Assembly: GCA_035222895.1 (NCBI GenBank)
Contig: JAVYIG010006590.1
Span: 51,188 to 115,187 of the forward strand
DNA from: Strongylocentrotus droebachiensis
Taxonomy: Eukaryota > Echinodermata > Echinoidea > Camarodonta > Strongylocentrotidae
Length of the DNA stretch: 64,000 nucleotides
Direction of reading: 5' to 3'
Both the position numbers and the translations under genes were made by a program. A model generated the notes under the pieces. It was not told where the DNA came from. It saw nothing but the letters and a program-made list of their open reading frames with translations, and did not search any database. How positions within the stretch are numbered: position 1 is the first letter of the stretch; the number at the start of each line of letters is the position of its first letter. This document shows positions 1 through 11,781 of this stretch, piece after piece.

Positions 1-1600
1 AGAGGTTTGTGAAGTGATAGAGTAATCTCAGTACTGAATGAGAGTCTGCTCCTTGAAACATGGTTGTAGCCTTCTGCTCTAATGAAAGGTCACCATCATA
101 CGCGGCTATCAAAGGTCTAAGGAAGTTTCATTGACAGAGAGAAGATTACTAAGAAATGACCAAAATGATTATAAAGTCAGAATTCATCTAAAAGACAACT
201 ACAGTCAAACCTGCTTTAGTGACCACCTGTCTACAACGAGCACATTTTTTGTTTCCCTTGAAAATGGTTTCTCATTGTAACATGTACTAAAGGAACCTGT
301 CTACAAAGACCACCTCTCTACAACAAGCACATTTTTTTAATTGTTTCCCTTGGGCGGTCGCTGTCGACAGGTTTGACTGTATTAAGAATACATTGTTTCA
401 TTTACAAAATGAATGACTCTTTCAGAAGTGCTTTTTATTCCACATCAGACACTCAATATGCACAATTTACACTTCTAGAATATCAACTGAGTAACATAAC
501 CGATACAACTTGTTAACTTTAACATGTTTTCTTCTCCAGGATGAATATATCTCACAACCCACTTATCTGAACACTGTTCATTGTTTCCATAATTTGCATG
601 TGCGTTTACGTATCTTCTACAGTTGGAACTACCAGTAGTTGTAGTAAGATTTTGTAAGATGATGGGACTTACTTGACTTGCTCCAAGCACCATTGGATGA
701 GTTGTACATCTTGATGGAGTCTCTGGCAGGCCTGCTGCAGCACATCATCTTCACCATTGATAGGCTACAAGAAAAAAACAGGTTGCTGGTAAGTTACTAT
801 AAGAAGTTTTAAGAACTGAACATACAGGTTTCAGACCAAAACAGCACCTTTTGAACAAGTACATTTCTCAAAAATAAAAGCAAATCCTGTTAAAACCCTT
901 GAAACAAATATAACACATAGTAAATATGTAATTCTTTCTCTCTTTACTTCTTACATTTCTTTTAAAAACATATCTGATAACGGGTTGTTTTATATGGTCC
1001 AGGGACTTCAACATATTTTACCTGTGTAAATCACCTAAATAATTGTCTTTTACATCAGTGAAATACTTTATGCCTGAATTTTTTTCATCAATGTTCTCCA
1101 TGTTGAATCATTGCCTTTAAAAAAGAAAACATTTGGCAATGAAACGTACTTGTTTTCTCCATAGTGTCTGTATAAGATTCTGAGCAGCTGAACAGCTATC
1201 CACATGACCCCATCCAAGGAGTAAGATAAGGGGTCTGATGGGTGCAAACTCACTGGGCTGGAGGAGGTTGCTCAGCTCCTCATACATCCTCTCTCGAATT
1301 AGAGTTAATGACAATTCCTGTTGGACAAGTGCAGGGAGAGAGAGAGATAGAGAGTTATGAGAGAGAGAGAGAGATGAGAGATGAGAGAGAGAGGGAGAGA
1401 GAGAGAGATAGAGAGAGAGAGGGGGGGAGAGATAGAGAGAGGGAGAGGGGGAGAGAGAGAGAAAGAGAGAGGGAGAGAGAGAGAGAGAGATAGAGAGAGA
1501 AAGAGATGAGAGATGAGAGAGAGAGGGAGAGAGAGAGAGAGAGAGGGAGAGAGAGAGAGATAGAGAGAGAGAGAGGGGGAGAGATAGAGAGAGAGAGAGG

Positions 1601-1643
<43 letters not shown>

Positions 1644-4305
1644 GGAGAGAGAGAAGTACAAACAATGCAAAGAATTCAGGGAACAGTGATGGAAACATAG
1701 AGTGATGCATGTATATTAAGAGCTGTAACTAGAGATTACACTTTAAAGAAATGCTTGCTATGCAAACTTTGTAAGAACTGTAGCTAAGTAGGTATGAACA
1801 ATGTCATTAAGAAGAGTAGGTCCTTGAATCGATGAAAAAGAAGAAAAATTCGCTTGAACAGTAATTTTTCCCATCTTGAAAAAAATCTTATGATACATAA
1901 AGTAGCTTCCAAGGTGGTAAACAGCTCAAACTACAGTTCTCCACGATAGGAGAGCAAATAATTCTTTCAAGTGCAAATTTAATTTAATATACCCAAATCA
2001 ATTCCTAAACTGCACATATGACACTATATTTCTTTCATAACCTGAGAAACCCAGACTTACCACAATCTTGCTTAGAACATGTTGATCGTTCTCTAACACC
2101 CAGTGCAAGAGGTTCCTCCAAGCAGCTTCTCTATCATCCATCATTGACAGGGCAAAGTTAATCCTCAGCTCTGGACACATACACTTCAGCTGAGGATGTC
2201 TGCTACATACATCTCTCTCTACACACTCCCAGCTCATGGTAGACTGAACCTTGAGAAAGGTTTGGAGCAACGTGTCCGAGTCCCGACCAACAAGGATTGC
2301 AGTGAGAGAAGACTCATTAAACAAACCTGGGTAGTGATTGGCAAGCCTAAGCAAACTTGTGAACAGTTCCTCAATATGAAGTCTAGGTAGCAGTGAGACA
2401 GGAGGATCAAAATAGTTCAGAAGACTGTGAATCAATTGCACCATTTGTTCCTTTTCTACCACACTGCCTCTGTCACCTACTGACTCTAATGATGATATGC
2501 AGTCCCTAAGACAAGTGATATAGACCTGATGAAGAGAGAGGTTGTTTTCTTCCATCTTGTGTTGTTTTGGGAGGAGGAGGCCTTGGATGATAGTGTGACC
2601 AAGAGTGACATCTTTGCTAAGAGTTGACAGCAGAAATTTTAGGCAGTCTTTTGAAAGGTTTGGAAGCAGTGTCTGCTTCTGAGCCAACGTCTGATGATCA
2701 GCATGAAGTTGCAACTGAACAGCCTTGTAGTACATATATACTTCCTGTACCAAAAGAATCAGAGGAAAAATTAGTGAAAGAATATTTATGCTGAAGAACT
2801 CAAATGTAAGTGAAAGTGTACTTTCTAAATACGGCAGATGTTTTAATAACAAGAAGAGTGATTTAAATTGTAAGGCTATGTTATTTATAGCTATTACTTA
2901 ATTCTCACCTGTAAAACTGCTGAGCCAGCATCACAATTTGCAAGGTATAGTAGCAGTCTGAATTCGACATCTCTGTAATCCTCAGCAGATAAATCCTGTA
3001 GAAAATAAAATGCTAAGTATTTAATACGAATTCATTTGTAGGCAACTCACTTACTTCTCCAGGATCAAGACAACGCAAGCAGATACCAAAACAATTTACA
3101 TTTCAAATATTGGAACTTTGGTATTGTGTTCATTCGTAACTTTGAGAAGCAAAAAACAAAAAGTTAATAAAGAAGGAACAATCTTCTTATTTTTTTGTAT
3201 ACGTTATGCAATTGTGAACAATAGTAACTTCAAGTACCAATAGATAAAGTACCAAAAATGAAAAAAGGATCAAAAATATATTTGTCCACCGTTTTAATAA
3301 TTAATGATTAATTAATTATTTTTTACTGCTTTATACAATTTGTCTGAAGTCTATTTCTGAAGAAATGTATCCACTCATCCACACCTTTGCACTTAAAACA
3401 CATGAAAATAAATCTTGACTATGTACGAATTTCTGCCACAACCATAGTTACAAAAAAGAACAACTTAAATTTGTTTCGCTACTTTCTCACCTCTTCTTTC
3501 CTGGCCTCCTGTTTCAAATGAAGTGATGCTAACCAAGCAAGCTGATGAGGAGATGAAATGCTATCCAAACCAAGACTATGTAGAGAAAGTTACATTTTAT
3601 TTTTAGAATTGCTCTCATGCCAACTAATCCAGTTTCACATTTATCCATTCACTTATCTAGAAATGCTGATTCAAATTTAAACTGATTTAGCTCCTAAGAT
3701 AATTTGAGATCTAATAATGACAGAACAAAGTATTGTTAAAGATTCAAATGAAAATTACACTGAATGTTCCAGACTACAAATAAATAATATCTGACAAACA
3801 GTTTGGGTAATGAAATGTAAAATGTGATACTGATATAGTATGTTATTGAGATCATGTGCTTAATACACAGTCTGTGCAAACGTGAGTTGTTTTTTTGTCA
3901 GTGAATATGGGTCAAGCAGGTTTCTAAACATTTCTGTTTTGCTGGTCTAAACAAACCTATTCCATAATGGAATATTCAGAAATGTATTATATCCAGTGTC
4001 TCTCGGAATGGAACTTCATTAGCCAAAGAACAGATATTCTATGAATTTAATTTGAAATACCTGATGTCATGTGGATGTCTGATGATAGCTCTCAGTACAG
4101 CCCTAATATCTACTTGGTCAACAGATCCCTGTAGACTTTCAAGGCTTGCAGCACATGCACTTGCTAACTCCCATTGGCCAAGGTAGAGATGGTTGAAGAA
4201 AGCAGTGAGGAGTTGATCCTGAGTGACTGATACTTCAAGTCCAAATGGATGGACTCTAGAGGCCTTGGAACAGTCAGGAACATGGTGGCCAGAAGTAGCC
4301 ATCAT
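1..4305 (-). CDS. ZFYVE26: ZFYVE26 (spastizin / FYVE-CENT), N-terminal part, 7 coding exons, 3' end outside window
   Basis: Coding exons in transcript order: 4305-4061, 3575-3491, 2995-2909, 2744-2061, 1317-1150, 764-673 and 116 to beyond base 1. Each has AG/GT borders and the phases join without a break, giving about 490 residues. The start is one of two adjacent ATGs (4305, 4302); a probable acceptor at about 4333 indicates a 5' UTR exon and further noncoding exons upstream. Recognition rests on vertebrate ZFYVE26 N-terminal signatures: HPFG followed by GQWELASAC in exon 1, PLILLLGWGHVDSCSAAQN in exon 5 (vertebrate LLVLLGWTHCQSLESAK), and DSHSVLRLLYHFTNL in the last visible exon. Known for the family: a protein of about 2,500 residues that binds PI3P through a C-terminal FYVE finger (not in this window), works with spatacsin and AP-5 in lysosome and autophagosome maintenance, and is linked to cytokinesis. 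The intron between exons 4 and 5 carries a very long GA/CT repeat. No truncation is seen in the visible part. Confidence 0.9.
200..381. mobile_element. MITE with 12-bp terminal inverted repeats and TA target site (mariner-like)
   Basis: The left end reads CAGTCAAACCTG from 202 and the right end is its exact complement, CAGGTTTGACTG, ending at 379. Both ends are flanked by TA. The interior holds two diverged direct copies of a segment beginning CCTGTCTACAA and ending near GTTTCCCTT. There is no coding capacity. It lies in the ZFYVE26 intron between exons 6 and 7. The Tc1/mariner-type assignment comes from the TA target and is inference. Confidence 0.7.
1337..1660. repeat. (GA)n microsatellite with GATA/GGGG interruptions
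   Basis: About 320 bp of GAGA repeat, interrupted by GAGATAGAGA, GAGGGAGA, GATGAGAGATGAGAGAG and short G runs. Read on the minus strand this is a CT tract lying just upstream of the ZFYVE26 acceptor at 1317. The long open frames here, of RERERE or SLSLSL type, are repeat artefacts and not genes. Confidence 0.95.
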
Positions 4306-4532
4306 GGGAAGGTTGGAATTGGGATTTTATATCTGTAATGAGAAGTACAATGTAGTGTTTACAATGGTATCTCACAGTAACATGACACAATTTTTAGTTT
4401 AACCTCTTATATCCTGCATTTGTATTACGCAGTTTACTAAGATTTGGAATTTCTCAGGACACAAGCCATGGAAAGGTAGATTGAAGTTTTGAATGATGAT
4501 GATCCAACGACTTGTAAGAACCCTAGGTCTAT

Positions 4533-4928
4533 ATACTGTGTGTCCCAGAAAAAACGAAACAGAGAAATATCAATATTTTATCATAACTTTATCACAATCA
4601 TAATTAATAAATGACACATATTTGTAAAGCTTAGATCCTCCTCTTTCATCTGATGCAACTCATATGATGCATATTTCATGCATGAGTGATTAAAAACAAT
4701 TTGAAGAGAGGGTACCTATAAGTCATTTGGCGGACGGTATCTGAATTTCAAGGAGAAAATCACATTTTTAGAAAGTTCATTTCTGCCCTTTCATACGACA
4801 CCTCAATCAGGAAAAATGAGCCAGGCACGTAGAACTTTAGCGCATGAACAGAACTTTCATCAGATCTCGGCGAATCACACTTCACAGCCTCATTTAACTA
4901 AATTTAGGGTGTCTGAGACATTACAGTA
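4533..4928. mobile_element. Possible miniature transposon with degenerate terminal inverted repeats
   Basis: The left end (TACTGTGTGTCCCAGA, from about 4534) and the complement of the right end (TACTGTAATGTCTCAGA, to about 4928) are similar. The segment between them is noncoding. The match is imperfect and no clear longer target duplication is visible, so the boundaries are approximate. Confidence 0.35.
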
Positions 4929-4982
4929 GATTACTTTACACAGGCGTGCGCCCGCCCGCAACCCAGCATCGGTACGTACCTG

Positions 4983-5095
4983 CATGGGCGTCAATCCTTA
5001 CGTAATACCTATTGTTCAGGGGGGGGGATGAATGAATAGATCATCCCCCCCCCCCCCCCTGAACAATAGGTATCAATTACAGATTTACGCCCATG
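4983..5095. mobile_element. hAT-like miniature foldback element, copy 1
   Basis: A palindromic element with arms beginning CATGGGCGTCAATCC on the left and ending TTACGCCCATG on the right. Inner arms pair around CCTATTGTTCAGG and CCTGAACAATAGG, with G and C homopolymers facing each other at the centre. The flanking octamers CGTACCTG and GGTACTTG match at 6 of 8 positions, consistent with an aged 8-bp target duplication. It is the same family as 11254-11352, where the target duplication is perfect. Confidence 0.7.
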
Positions 5096-5157
5096 GGTAC
5101 TTGTATTCTGCAGCGGTTTGCCGTGAAACCTGAGAAAAAGTGTATACTAATATCATA

Positions 5158-6890
5158 GTTTTTCCAAAAAATTAGGCCTGAGTCATGTCGGGATTTTCAT
5201 AAACCGGGTCCCGACGGCCTTGCACCGAACGGGACCCGGTGTCCCGAAATCAGCTCGCAGGATTTGTCACTTGCCTCTATAAAAAGCGCATATCATCAGT
5301 ATGTCCCTTAAAAGTGACCTTTTTTATCAGTCAAATAAATCAACACATGCATACCTCGGCACAGATCGGTATATTCTTCCATTTGACATTATTTTTATCC
5401 ATGATTGGCGATGTTTAGTGCCATTATCGTGCCTCTAAAAGTAAAAAAACTGGAGCAAAAATAGAAAGACAACGATCGAGCCGCCATTTTGATTCATGCA
5501 GGTTGAATAAATCGGGTCAAAAAACATTAATGTTTGAATAATAAAACGGCTTTCTAAAAAGTACTCCTTTACAACATACCGATCGAATAATTTTTAAAAA
5601 CAAAATAGATATTTTTTCTTTGATTTTGAACACCGCATGCTTCTTTTAAAAGCTGAAAATTACTTGGTAATCACAAGAAGTTTCGATACGGATAGCTGTT
5701 GCAAGGCAAGTTCAGACTAGTCTCGGAAAAATGCGCAGTGCTCCTTGTTAGCTGTAATGCGTGCCAGAACGAACCCAAACAAAGACGTGATCGTAACGAG
5801 AAAAAAATCATTAAAAACTACGAGAGCACAATTGGAAAGACAACTACTGCTCAAAATTACGATAATCAGATATATAACTTGGAAAAGAATTCAATAATCG
5901 CCCAAGAAATGGCAAAGAAATTGTGATAATCGAGGAGTAACTGGGTACATTTTTATCGCAAGGGGCTTGCTGCAAATACTCGAATCCTTTGTTATACTGC
6001 TTTTTACCGTAGAGGGCGTTATTTGGTTTCTAGCCTCGTGTTAGAACACGAGGCTAGAAACCAAATAACGTGTAATTCGGACATATCAGCAGACCCATTC
6101 CGATAATGAATGTACCTATAGTAACTCCTTAAATATCACTATTACTGTGGCTTTTCTTGGACAACTATTGTATTATTCCTCTAAGTTATGTATCTGCTTA
6201 CGATAATTTTGAGTAGTTGTCTTTCCAATTGTGCTCTCGTAGTTTTGAATGATTTTTTTCTCGTTACGATCACGTCTTTGTTTGGGTTCGTTCTGGCACG
6301 CATTACAGCTAATTACGAGGAGCACTGCTCATTTTTCCGAGACTAGTCTGAACTTGCCTTGCAACAGCTATCCGTATCGAAACTTGTTGTGATTACCAAG
6401 TAATTTTCAGCTTTTAAAAGAAGCATGCAGTGTTCAAAATCAAAGAAAAAATATCTATTTTGTCTTTTAAAAATTATTTGATCGGTATGTTGTAAAGAAG
6501 TACTTTTTAGAAAGCCGTTTTATTATTCAAACATTAATGTTTCTTTCAACCTGATTTATTAATCCTGCCGAGACACCCGGCCAGTAGGCTAAAGTAGCTA
6601 GCTAGCAGCTGGCAACAACAACCCCATGGGGCAAACTGCTTTGCAACCCATATTTATATCAGCAGTTCGGATTGATTCAGGATGAGCTAGAATATGATTG
6701 GTAACAATTAAATACTTAAGTTTCAAGGTGGAATGATTTTAGTGGTGTGCAAATCCTGCAATTTCTTACATATTTCATTATTTTTTTCGGAGCGTCGGTT
6801 CTCAAAAAACGAAACCGGGACCCGACGGCAACGGTCGGGTCCCGGTGTGATCGACCGTACCGACTCAAGCCTACAAAAAATACTCCAAAA
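5158..6890. mobile_element. Large nested foldback (inverted-repeat) element
   Basis: Three nested levels of inverted symmetry. Outer arms, about 5158-5250 and 6795-6890, contain GGGTCCCG / CGGGACCC motifs and a TAGGC(C/T)TGAGTC block. Inner arms of about 350-370 bp, about 5500-5870 and 6196-6565, are almost identical over their length, with only scattered substitutions and small indels. Between them, 6017-6070 is a perfect palindrome with 26-bp arms around an AG loop. A 75-codon ORF at 5699-5926 starts inside the left arm, resembles nothing I recognise and is probably not a gene. The superfamily is not assigned because clean ends and a target duplication were not found. Confidence 0.75.
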
Positions 6891-9800
6891 ATAACAAGAA
6901 AATTGACATGAAACAGGTAATAAACAGAACAACTTTTAACTCATGATCTTTATTTGGACATTTAATGAATATTTACTTCATTTTGGGTATGTTTTAGTTG
7001 GGTATCTCCACGCCAGAGTTATGGGTCATATTTTGGATACCGACTGAACAAGCGCCGAATCGGGTACTCAGCGCTCGCTCCCAAACCTAGTTTGTACCAT
7101 ACCCTCGTAGTTGTTGACAGGCCCCTCGCTGCCTCAGATAACGCGTGGCGCGCGCGCCACGCGTTCTTGATTTTGCCTGACCTTGCACCACGCCTTCTTG
7201 ATATTAAACATATTGCGCCACCCCTTCTTCATTCAAAGAAAACAGCGCCACGCGCGCGCCACGCGTACCGCCCGCTCCAAAAGTATTGAAGCGCTAGCGT
7301 TCTCGAAGCAGTACACACACCCGTAGATCGTGCATGCAGTAGAGTGGGGAAAGAGAGAGAGAGAGAGAAGAGAAAATGTCAAGGCGCGATGAGGGACAGA
7401 GAGAGAGAGAGACAGATACACCGATGCACATGGATCACGCCATTGTATTCTATGTAGCTGTGTTGCTGTGGGGAAATGTACATACGATACACGTATATTA
7501 TGTGCACATAGCTTAGCGCAGCAGGCCTAGCCTGTGTGTGTGTGTGTGTGTGTGTTGACCTCAACTCGAACTTTCAAAGTCTCAAGTGTCTAATTAAAAT
7601 ATGTGCCAGTATGATGATTATGATGATATTGATGATGATCATAGTAATCACTTTAATTCCTAATTTGTTTGTTATTTCTGTGCAAAAACTGGCTCATTAT
7701 TATAACTGACTTTAATTAAAAATTGTATCTCTTTGGTTTACCTAAAGGCTTATAAGTCACATGCATGCAAACATTTATACATAAAATCAGGTTTCAAGTA
7801 CAAAAGAGAATTATCCAAAATATTGGCATAACAATTATGAAGTAGACTAGGCAGCGCAGGCATACATAGAACTGACGACGGTCGAAATGGATTGCAATGA
7901 ATAATTTGTAGCTGCAACCAGGAATGGCTGCAAAGCTCTCTCTCCATCCCTCTTTTTTTCTTCTTTACCCTATATTTAATTGGTATTTTAAGTACATAAT
8001 AAGCATGCAACTTATTTGATGTCTGCATTATGGCGACTCCAACAAAATCTTTATAGTTTTGTTTATTTTCGCCTCCTTCCTACCAGCTGGTACATCAAAT
8101 TTATTTTATTAACGTTTTATTTTGCATTCTTACTTTGATTGTAAGAAATAATTCAATGTTTCTAATTGAATATTGAACTTTGAATCTCGACCCCCATCCC
8201 CCCCCCCCCCCCCCCCCCCAGTAATCAAGCACTTCATACCCGGGAGGGGGAGAGAGTAGTAGTTGTGTTGGGAAAGATAGACACATGGACCATGGAAAGG
8301 GTCTGAATGAATTTTTATTTCATATGCGTTTGCGAAGCAGCAAACCATGAATGAACTACAGTAAATTGTTTTGCTTTAATTCCAACAGCCTATTTTTTAA
8401 CATTGGGCAAAGCAAAGTAATTATACATATTATAGCTGTAAATAACGTAAGAGGGACTTTAGAATAAGCTATGATTGTAAAAATCTAAAAGAAAAAAGAA
8501 GTAGTGTGAATTACAAAGTTTCAACTTTCACTTATTTGTTTGGGAAACCAACTACACGATGTGCCAGACGAGTGGAGCCATCACTCAACACGTGGCCTTG
8601 GTCGATGATACATTGCAGACATAATCCAATCTTATCAAAATGCTAATGTCTCCCCTTTGTTCAGCTCCGATCCCTCCTTGGCGGCCTAGCCCTTTCATGT
8701 TTGCGCGCTCTCCACCAGACATTCCCCTCTTTTTTTTCTCTCTCTCTCTCGCGTTGTCTCTTTCGTGAAGTTATCCCCACCCCCCCCCCCCCCTGAAAAG
8801 ATAAGCGTGGGAAAACCTCTCTCTCGCTCTCTTCTCTGTCACATTCACTTGAGGTCATTCACTCGGCCCATAAATGGCTTTGTTTTTGTTTACATTAGTT
8901 CAGAGAGGCTGGGGCTTCATTTTCATGAATGAACTGATCTACTTTCTAATCTCTGTTTATGTGTGGTTACTAAGAAACTATGCAGTCAATCAAAATGTTC
9001 AAATTCAGTTGTGGCTGCATGTTTTCACATCGCTCAATAAAAGCTCACCGTGATTCAGATTAACCAAATTCAGATATTCAACAATCATTTTTAACATAAG
9101 TATGATATAGTGAGATCCTACTCAAACTCGTGAATTAAAGAACAATTTCCAGCAAATTACAAATAATAACTGGCCATGTTAATGACGCGGGCGTATAAAC
9201 ACGTCGGCATCTCTTCAGACTTTCTATTAATTGCTCTGGCGTCTTGGGGTCGACGGGTGTATATGTCATTTTGAGACAGAATTTATTTTACTCGAATATA
9301 AAGTAAAAGACTTGCATAAATTTGAGTACTGCAATTTTTGTGAAAATAAGAAAATGCAATATTGTTTTTAATATAAGGAAACTAATTACAGCTTTAAATA
9401 CATTACTTGGTCTAGCCCGATCAAAATCTAAACAACTAGGATCATTCTCTTTTCTTTTTCTTCGTAACATTGGATAACAAATTTCACAAATTCCAACATA
9501 GTCTAGATTCTAGACCTAGATCTACTTGTATAAACATTGATAATTTAGATTATTTAGTGCAAATGTTAATATGACAATGACCCGGAATATAATACAGGGA
9601 TAAAAATTAATCAAATTACTCCTTATACTTGTAAACTCTTTTTATAAATTAATCATAAAAAAAAAAAAAATATAAAAAAAAAAACCTGTCTAAATCTTTA
9701 CCTTTTTTTTTTTTTTTTTTTTTTTTTGGGGGGGGGGGGGGGTCAAATTTCTCCTCGGGTCGCGCCACGCCTTTTTAATTTCTTGGCGAGAGGCCTGGTT

Positions 9801-10261
9801 GTTGATAATATTTGCTCACTGTCACTGTCTATGCCTATGGCTAGGTCATTTTATGGCACCGATTTTTAACTGGTGTGGCATGTCATACGCATGTCTCAAA
9901 CTCTCATGAACAAGTAACACTAACAGTACACTGGGGAGTAATAACTAACATGAATTTCAACCAATGGGACTAGTCACTAAATTGAACTGTCCCATTTCTC
10001 TCGTCTCAACTTAAATTTATTGAATAAAACACGGACAAAAGCTTAACATTTGAAAACGAAAGCATTTTAACGATTGTTGAAGAACACATGCTTTGTGACA
10101 GAGAATATCATTACCCTGAATTCGTACTGCTAGCTGCTGACTGCCATCACATCACATCGGGCTAAATCCAAAATATGCAAATTAGATGATAAAAACAATA
10201 TCACATGATGTGACGTAATGCTTTTGTTAAAATCTTACGTTTGCCCTCTATCGTCGACTCC
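6891..10261. other. Intergenic tract without a recognisable gene
   Basis: I see no supportable coding sequence. Contents: a perfect 26-bp GC-rich palindrome at 7140-7165 with a related half-copy near 7250-7271; a GA-rich stretch at about 7350-7412; (GT)n at about 7533-7555; long C runs at about 8197-8219 and 8775-8793; CT repeats at about 8735-8765; an A-rich then T25-G15 tract at 9655-9742; and a sequence near 9745-9805 (GCGCCACGCC, then GAGAGGCCTGGTTGTTGA) that resembles 7107-7165 in inverted orientation. Confidence 0.6.
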
Positions 10262-10391
10262 CCGTCGATAGCTCAGTTGGTAGAGCGGAGGACTGTATCA
10301 CTGATCTCTACGGAATCAGTGGACTGTATACGTAGATGGTAAATTGCTGTAATCCTTAGGTCACTGCATGGTTCAAATCCGGCTCGACGGA
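10262..10391 (+). tRNA. tRNA-Tyr (GTA) with intron, possibly a pseudogene
   Basis: The acceptor stem CCGTCGA (10262-10268) pairs exactly with TCGACGG (10384-10390), followed by discriminator A. The D arm is GCTC, AGTTGGTA, GAGC. The anticodon stem GAGGA is followed by loop CTGTA with anticodon GTA at 10295-10297. A canonical tRNA-Tyr intron of about 53 nt follows, and exon 2 resumes near 10352 with TCCTTAGGTC. The T loop TTCAAAT and CCGGC are present. The intron contains a hairpin (CACTGAT / ATCAGTG) and a second GGACTGTAT copy. Odd points: the 5' half of the T stem reads GCATGG instead of GCTGG or similar, as if about three bases were inserted, and position 37 appears to be T. Either the copy is damaged or the intron boundary differs. 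Conserved A- and B-box-like blocks remain. Confidence 0.75.
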
Positions 10392-10592
10392 TGTGAATGG
10401 TTTTAGGTTTCTTTTCTTTTAGAGGGATCACATTATTGGTCCTTTCTTCAGACAATGAAAAGGTTATAATAGTTATCTTTCAGATTTATCCATATCAATA
10501 AAAAAAATATAAAAAAAGGAATGTCATTCATATCCAGGGTGATCCTGCCATGTTGGTATAGACCCTAGGTTAGAATGACAATTGATTTATTT

Positions 10593-10617
10593 TATGCATG
10601 CATGCATGCATGCATGT
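10593..10617. repeat. (GCAT)n microsatellite
   Basis: Six perfect tandem copies of the self-complementary tetramer GCAT/ATGC, lying in noncoding sequence downstream of the tRNA-Tyr copy. Confidence 0.9.
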
Positions 10618-11253
10618 TCGAAATTTCTCAATTCATTGGAGTTAACATCATATGAAAAAGAATATAACATAACAAATCATTTTCTATTTTACAATCCATT
10701 TTAATTGACTTCACGTGAAGAAAAAAAATGTTTTATCAAAGACAAGTTGCAACTAAGTATACAATTTAAAGAATGAAGACATAAAGGTGATGAAACATAT
10801 TATAAGCAAATAGAGCTTATAGGATGACTGGTGATTACAGCCACTGATAAGCCAATACAGGCATGAATCTGAATCTGAATAACAATTAATCACTTTAATT
10901 GCAGCATGGTTGTGCAGGCATAATTTAGCCTATATGGCATTGATTTTCACTCACATGAAGTTTGTCTTTTAAAAATACACGTAAAGATTTCACAATACAT
11001 GCACAATTGAGTTTGAGTTTATTGGTTTCACATTTCACATATATTTCACAAATATAATACAGATAACAAAATATACATAAAAGACATATTGTTTTATAAT
11101 TCAAAGAAAATAAATGATTATAGTAAAAGCCTTGCCATCACAATTGTTTGACAAGTAATATCATTTAAAGGAAGACCCAGACAAAAGTACAAACTGTGAA
11201 ATGTGTAGGAACCTATCGAAAAGCAGAGCTTGTAAAGAATAGGTTCCTGGGAG

Positions 11254-11352
11254 CATGGGCGTCAATCCTTACGTAATACCTATTGTTCCGGGGGGGGTGA
11301 TCTATTCATTCATCCCCGGCGCCTGAACAATACGTAAGGATTGACGCCCATG
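11254..11352. mobile_element. hAT-like miniature foldback element, copy 2, with intact 8-bp target duplication
   Basis: The 99-bp element starts CATGGGCGTCAATCCTTACG and ends with the exact complement. It is flanked on both sides by the octamer CCTGGGAG (11246-11253 and 11353-11360). An 8-bp duplication and a CA-start inverted repeat fit the hAT superfamily. It has no coding capacity. The core has C/G runs and a TGATCTATTCATTCATCC segment also found in inverted form in copy 1 at 4983-5095. Confidence 0.85.
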
Positions 11353-11781
11353 CCTGGGAGACTTGAACAAATGACGGGGACAGAAAATGTTTACTGTAGA
11401 GAGAAGTACACAATTAAAATTAAGACGGCAGTAATTTGACAAATAATTGTTTGGAGTTCAATAAAGTACAATACAGAAAAAAGGGAAAAAAAAAAGAAAG
11501 AAAAAGAAATACACTAAAACGAAGAGAAGTAACGAGCCAATAAATAACAGAGTATGCACCTATTTCCACCACATGTTTGCACCACCTGAACGTTTACAAA
11601 AACCGAACACTAGAAGTCATAAATTATTCATTCCTGTTAAAATTTTCTTAGGTCACACAGGCAAAAGAATGCCTAAAATTGCAAATGAATTGTAAAATGA
11701 ATTGTAAAATGGTACACGTTATAAGAAAAAAAGATATGAGATGTCTAATTATCATTATTATTGTATGCATTCAACAAAATA

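Noticed and set aside
475-693. 72-codon minus ORF ending in the ZFYVE26 intron
   Set aside because: It only overlaps the exon end at 673 in a different reading context, has no family resemblance, and the intron donor GTAAGT at 667-672 with exon 116-1 gives a better, in-frame continuation.
1117-1710. Long SLSLSL / RERERE open frames on both strands
   Set aside because: Translation of the GA/CT microsatellite. The only coding part in this interval is the ZFYVE26 exon 1150-1317.
5699-5926. 75-codon plus ORF in the foldback element
   Set aside because: Lies mostly inside one arm of the inverted repeat with no recognisable domain. The other arm carries a broken version.
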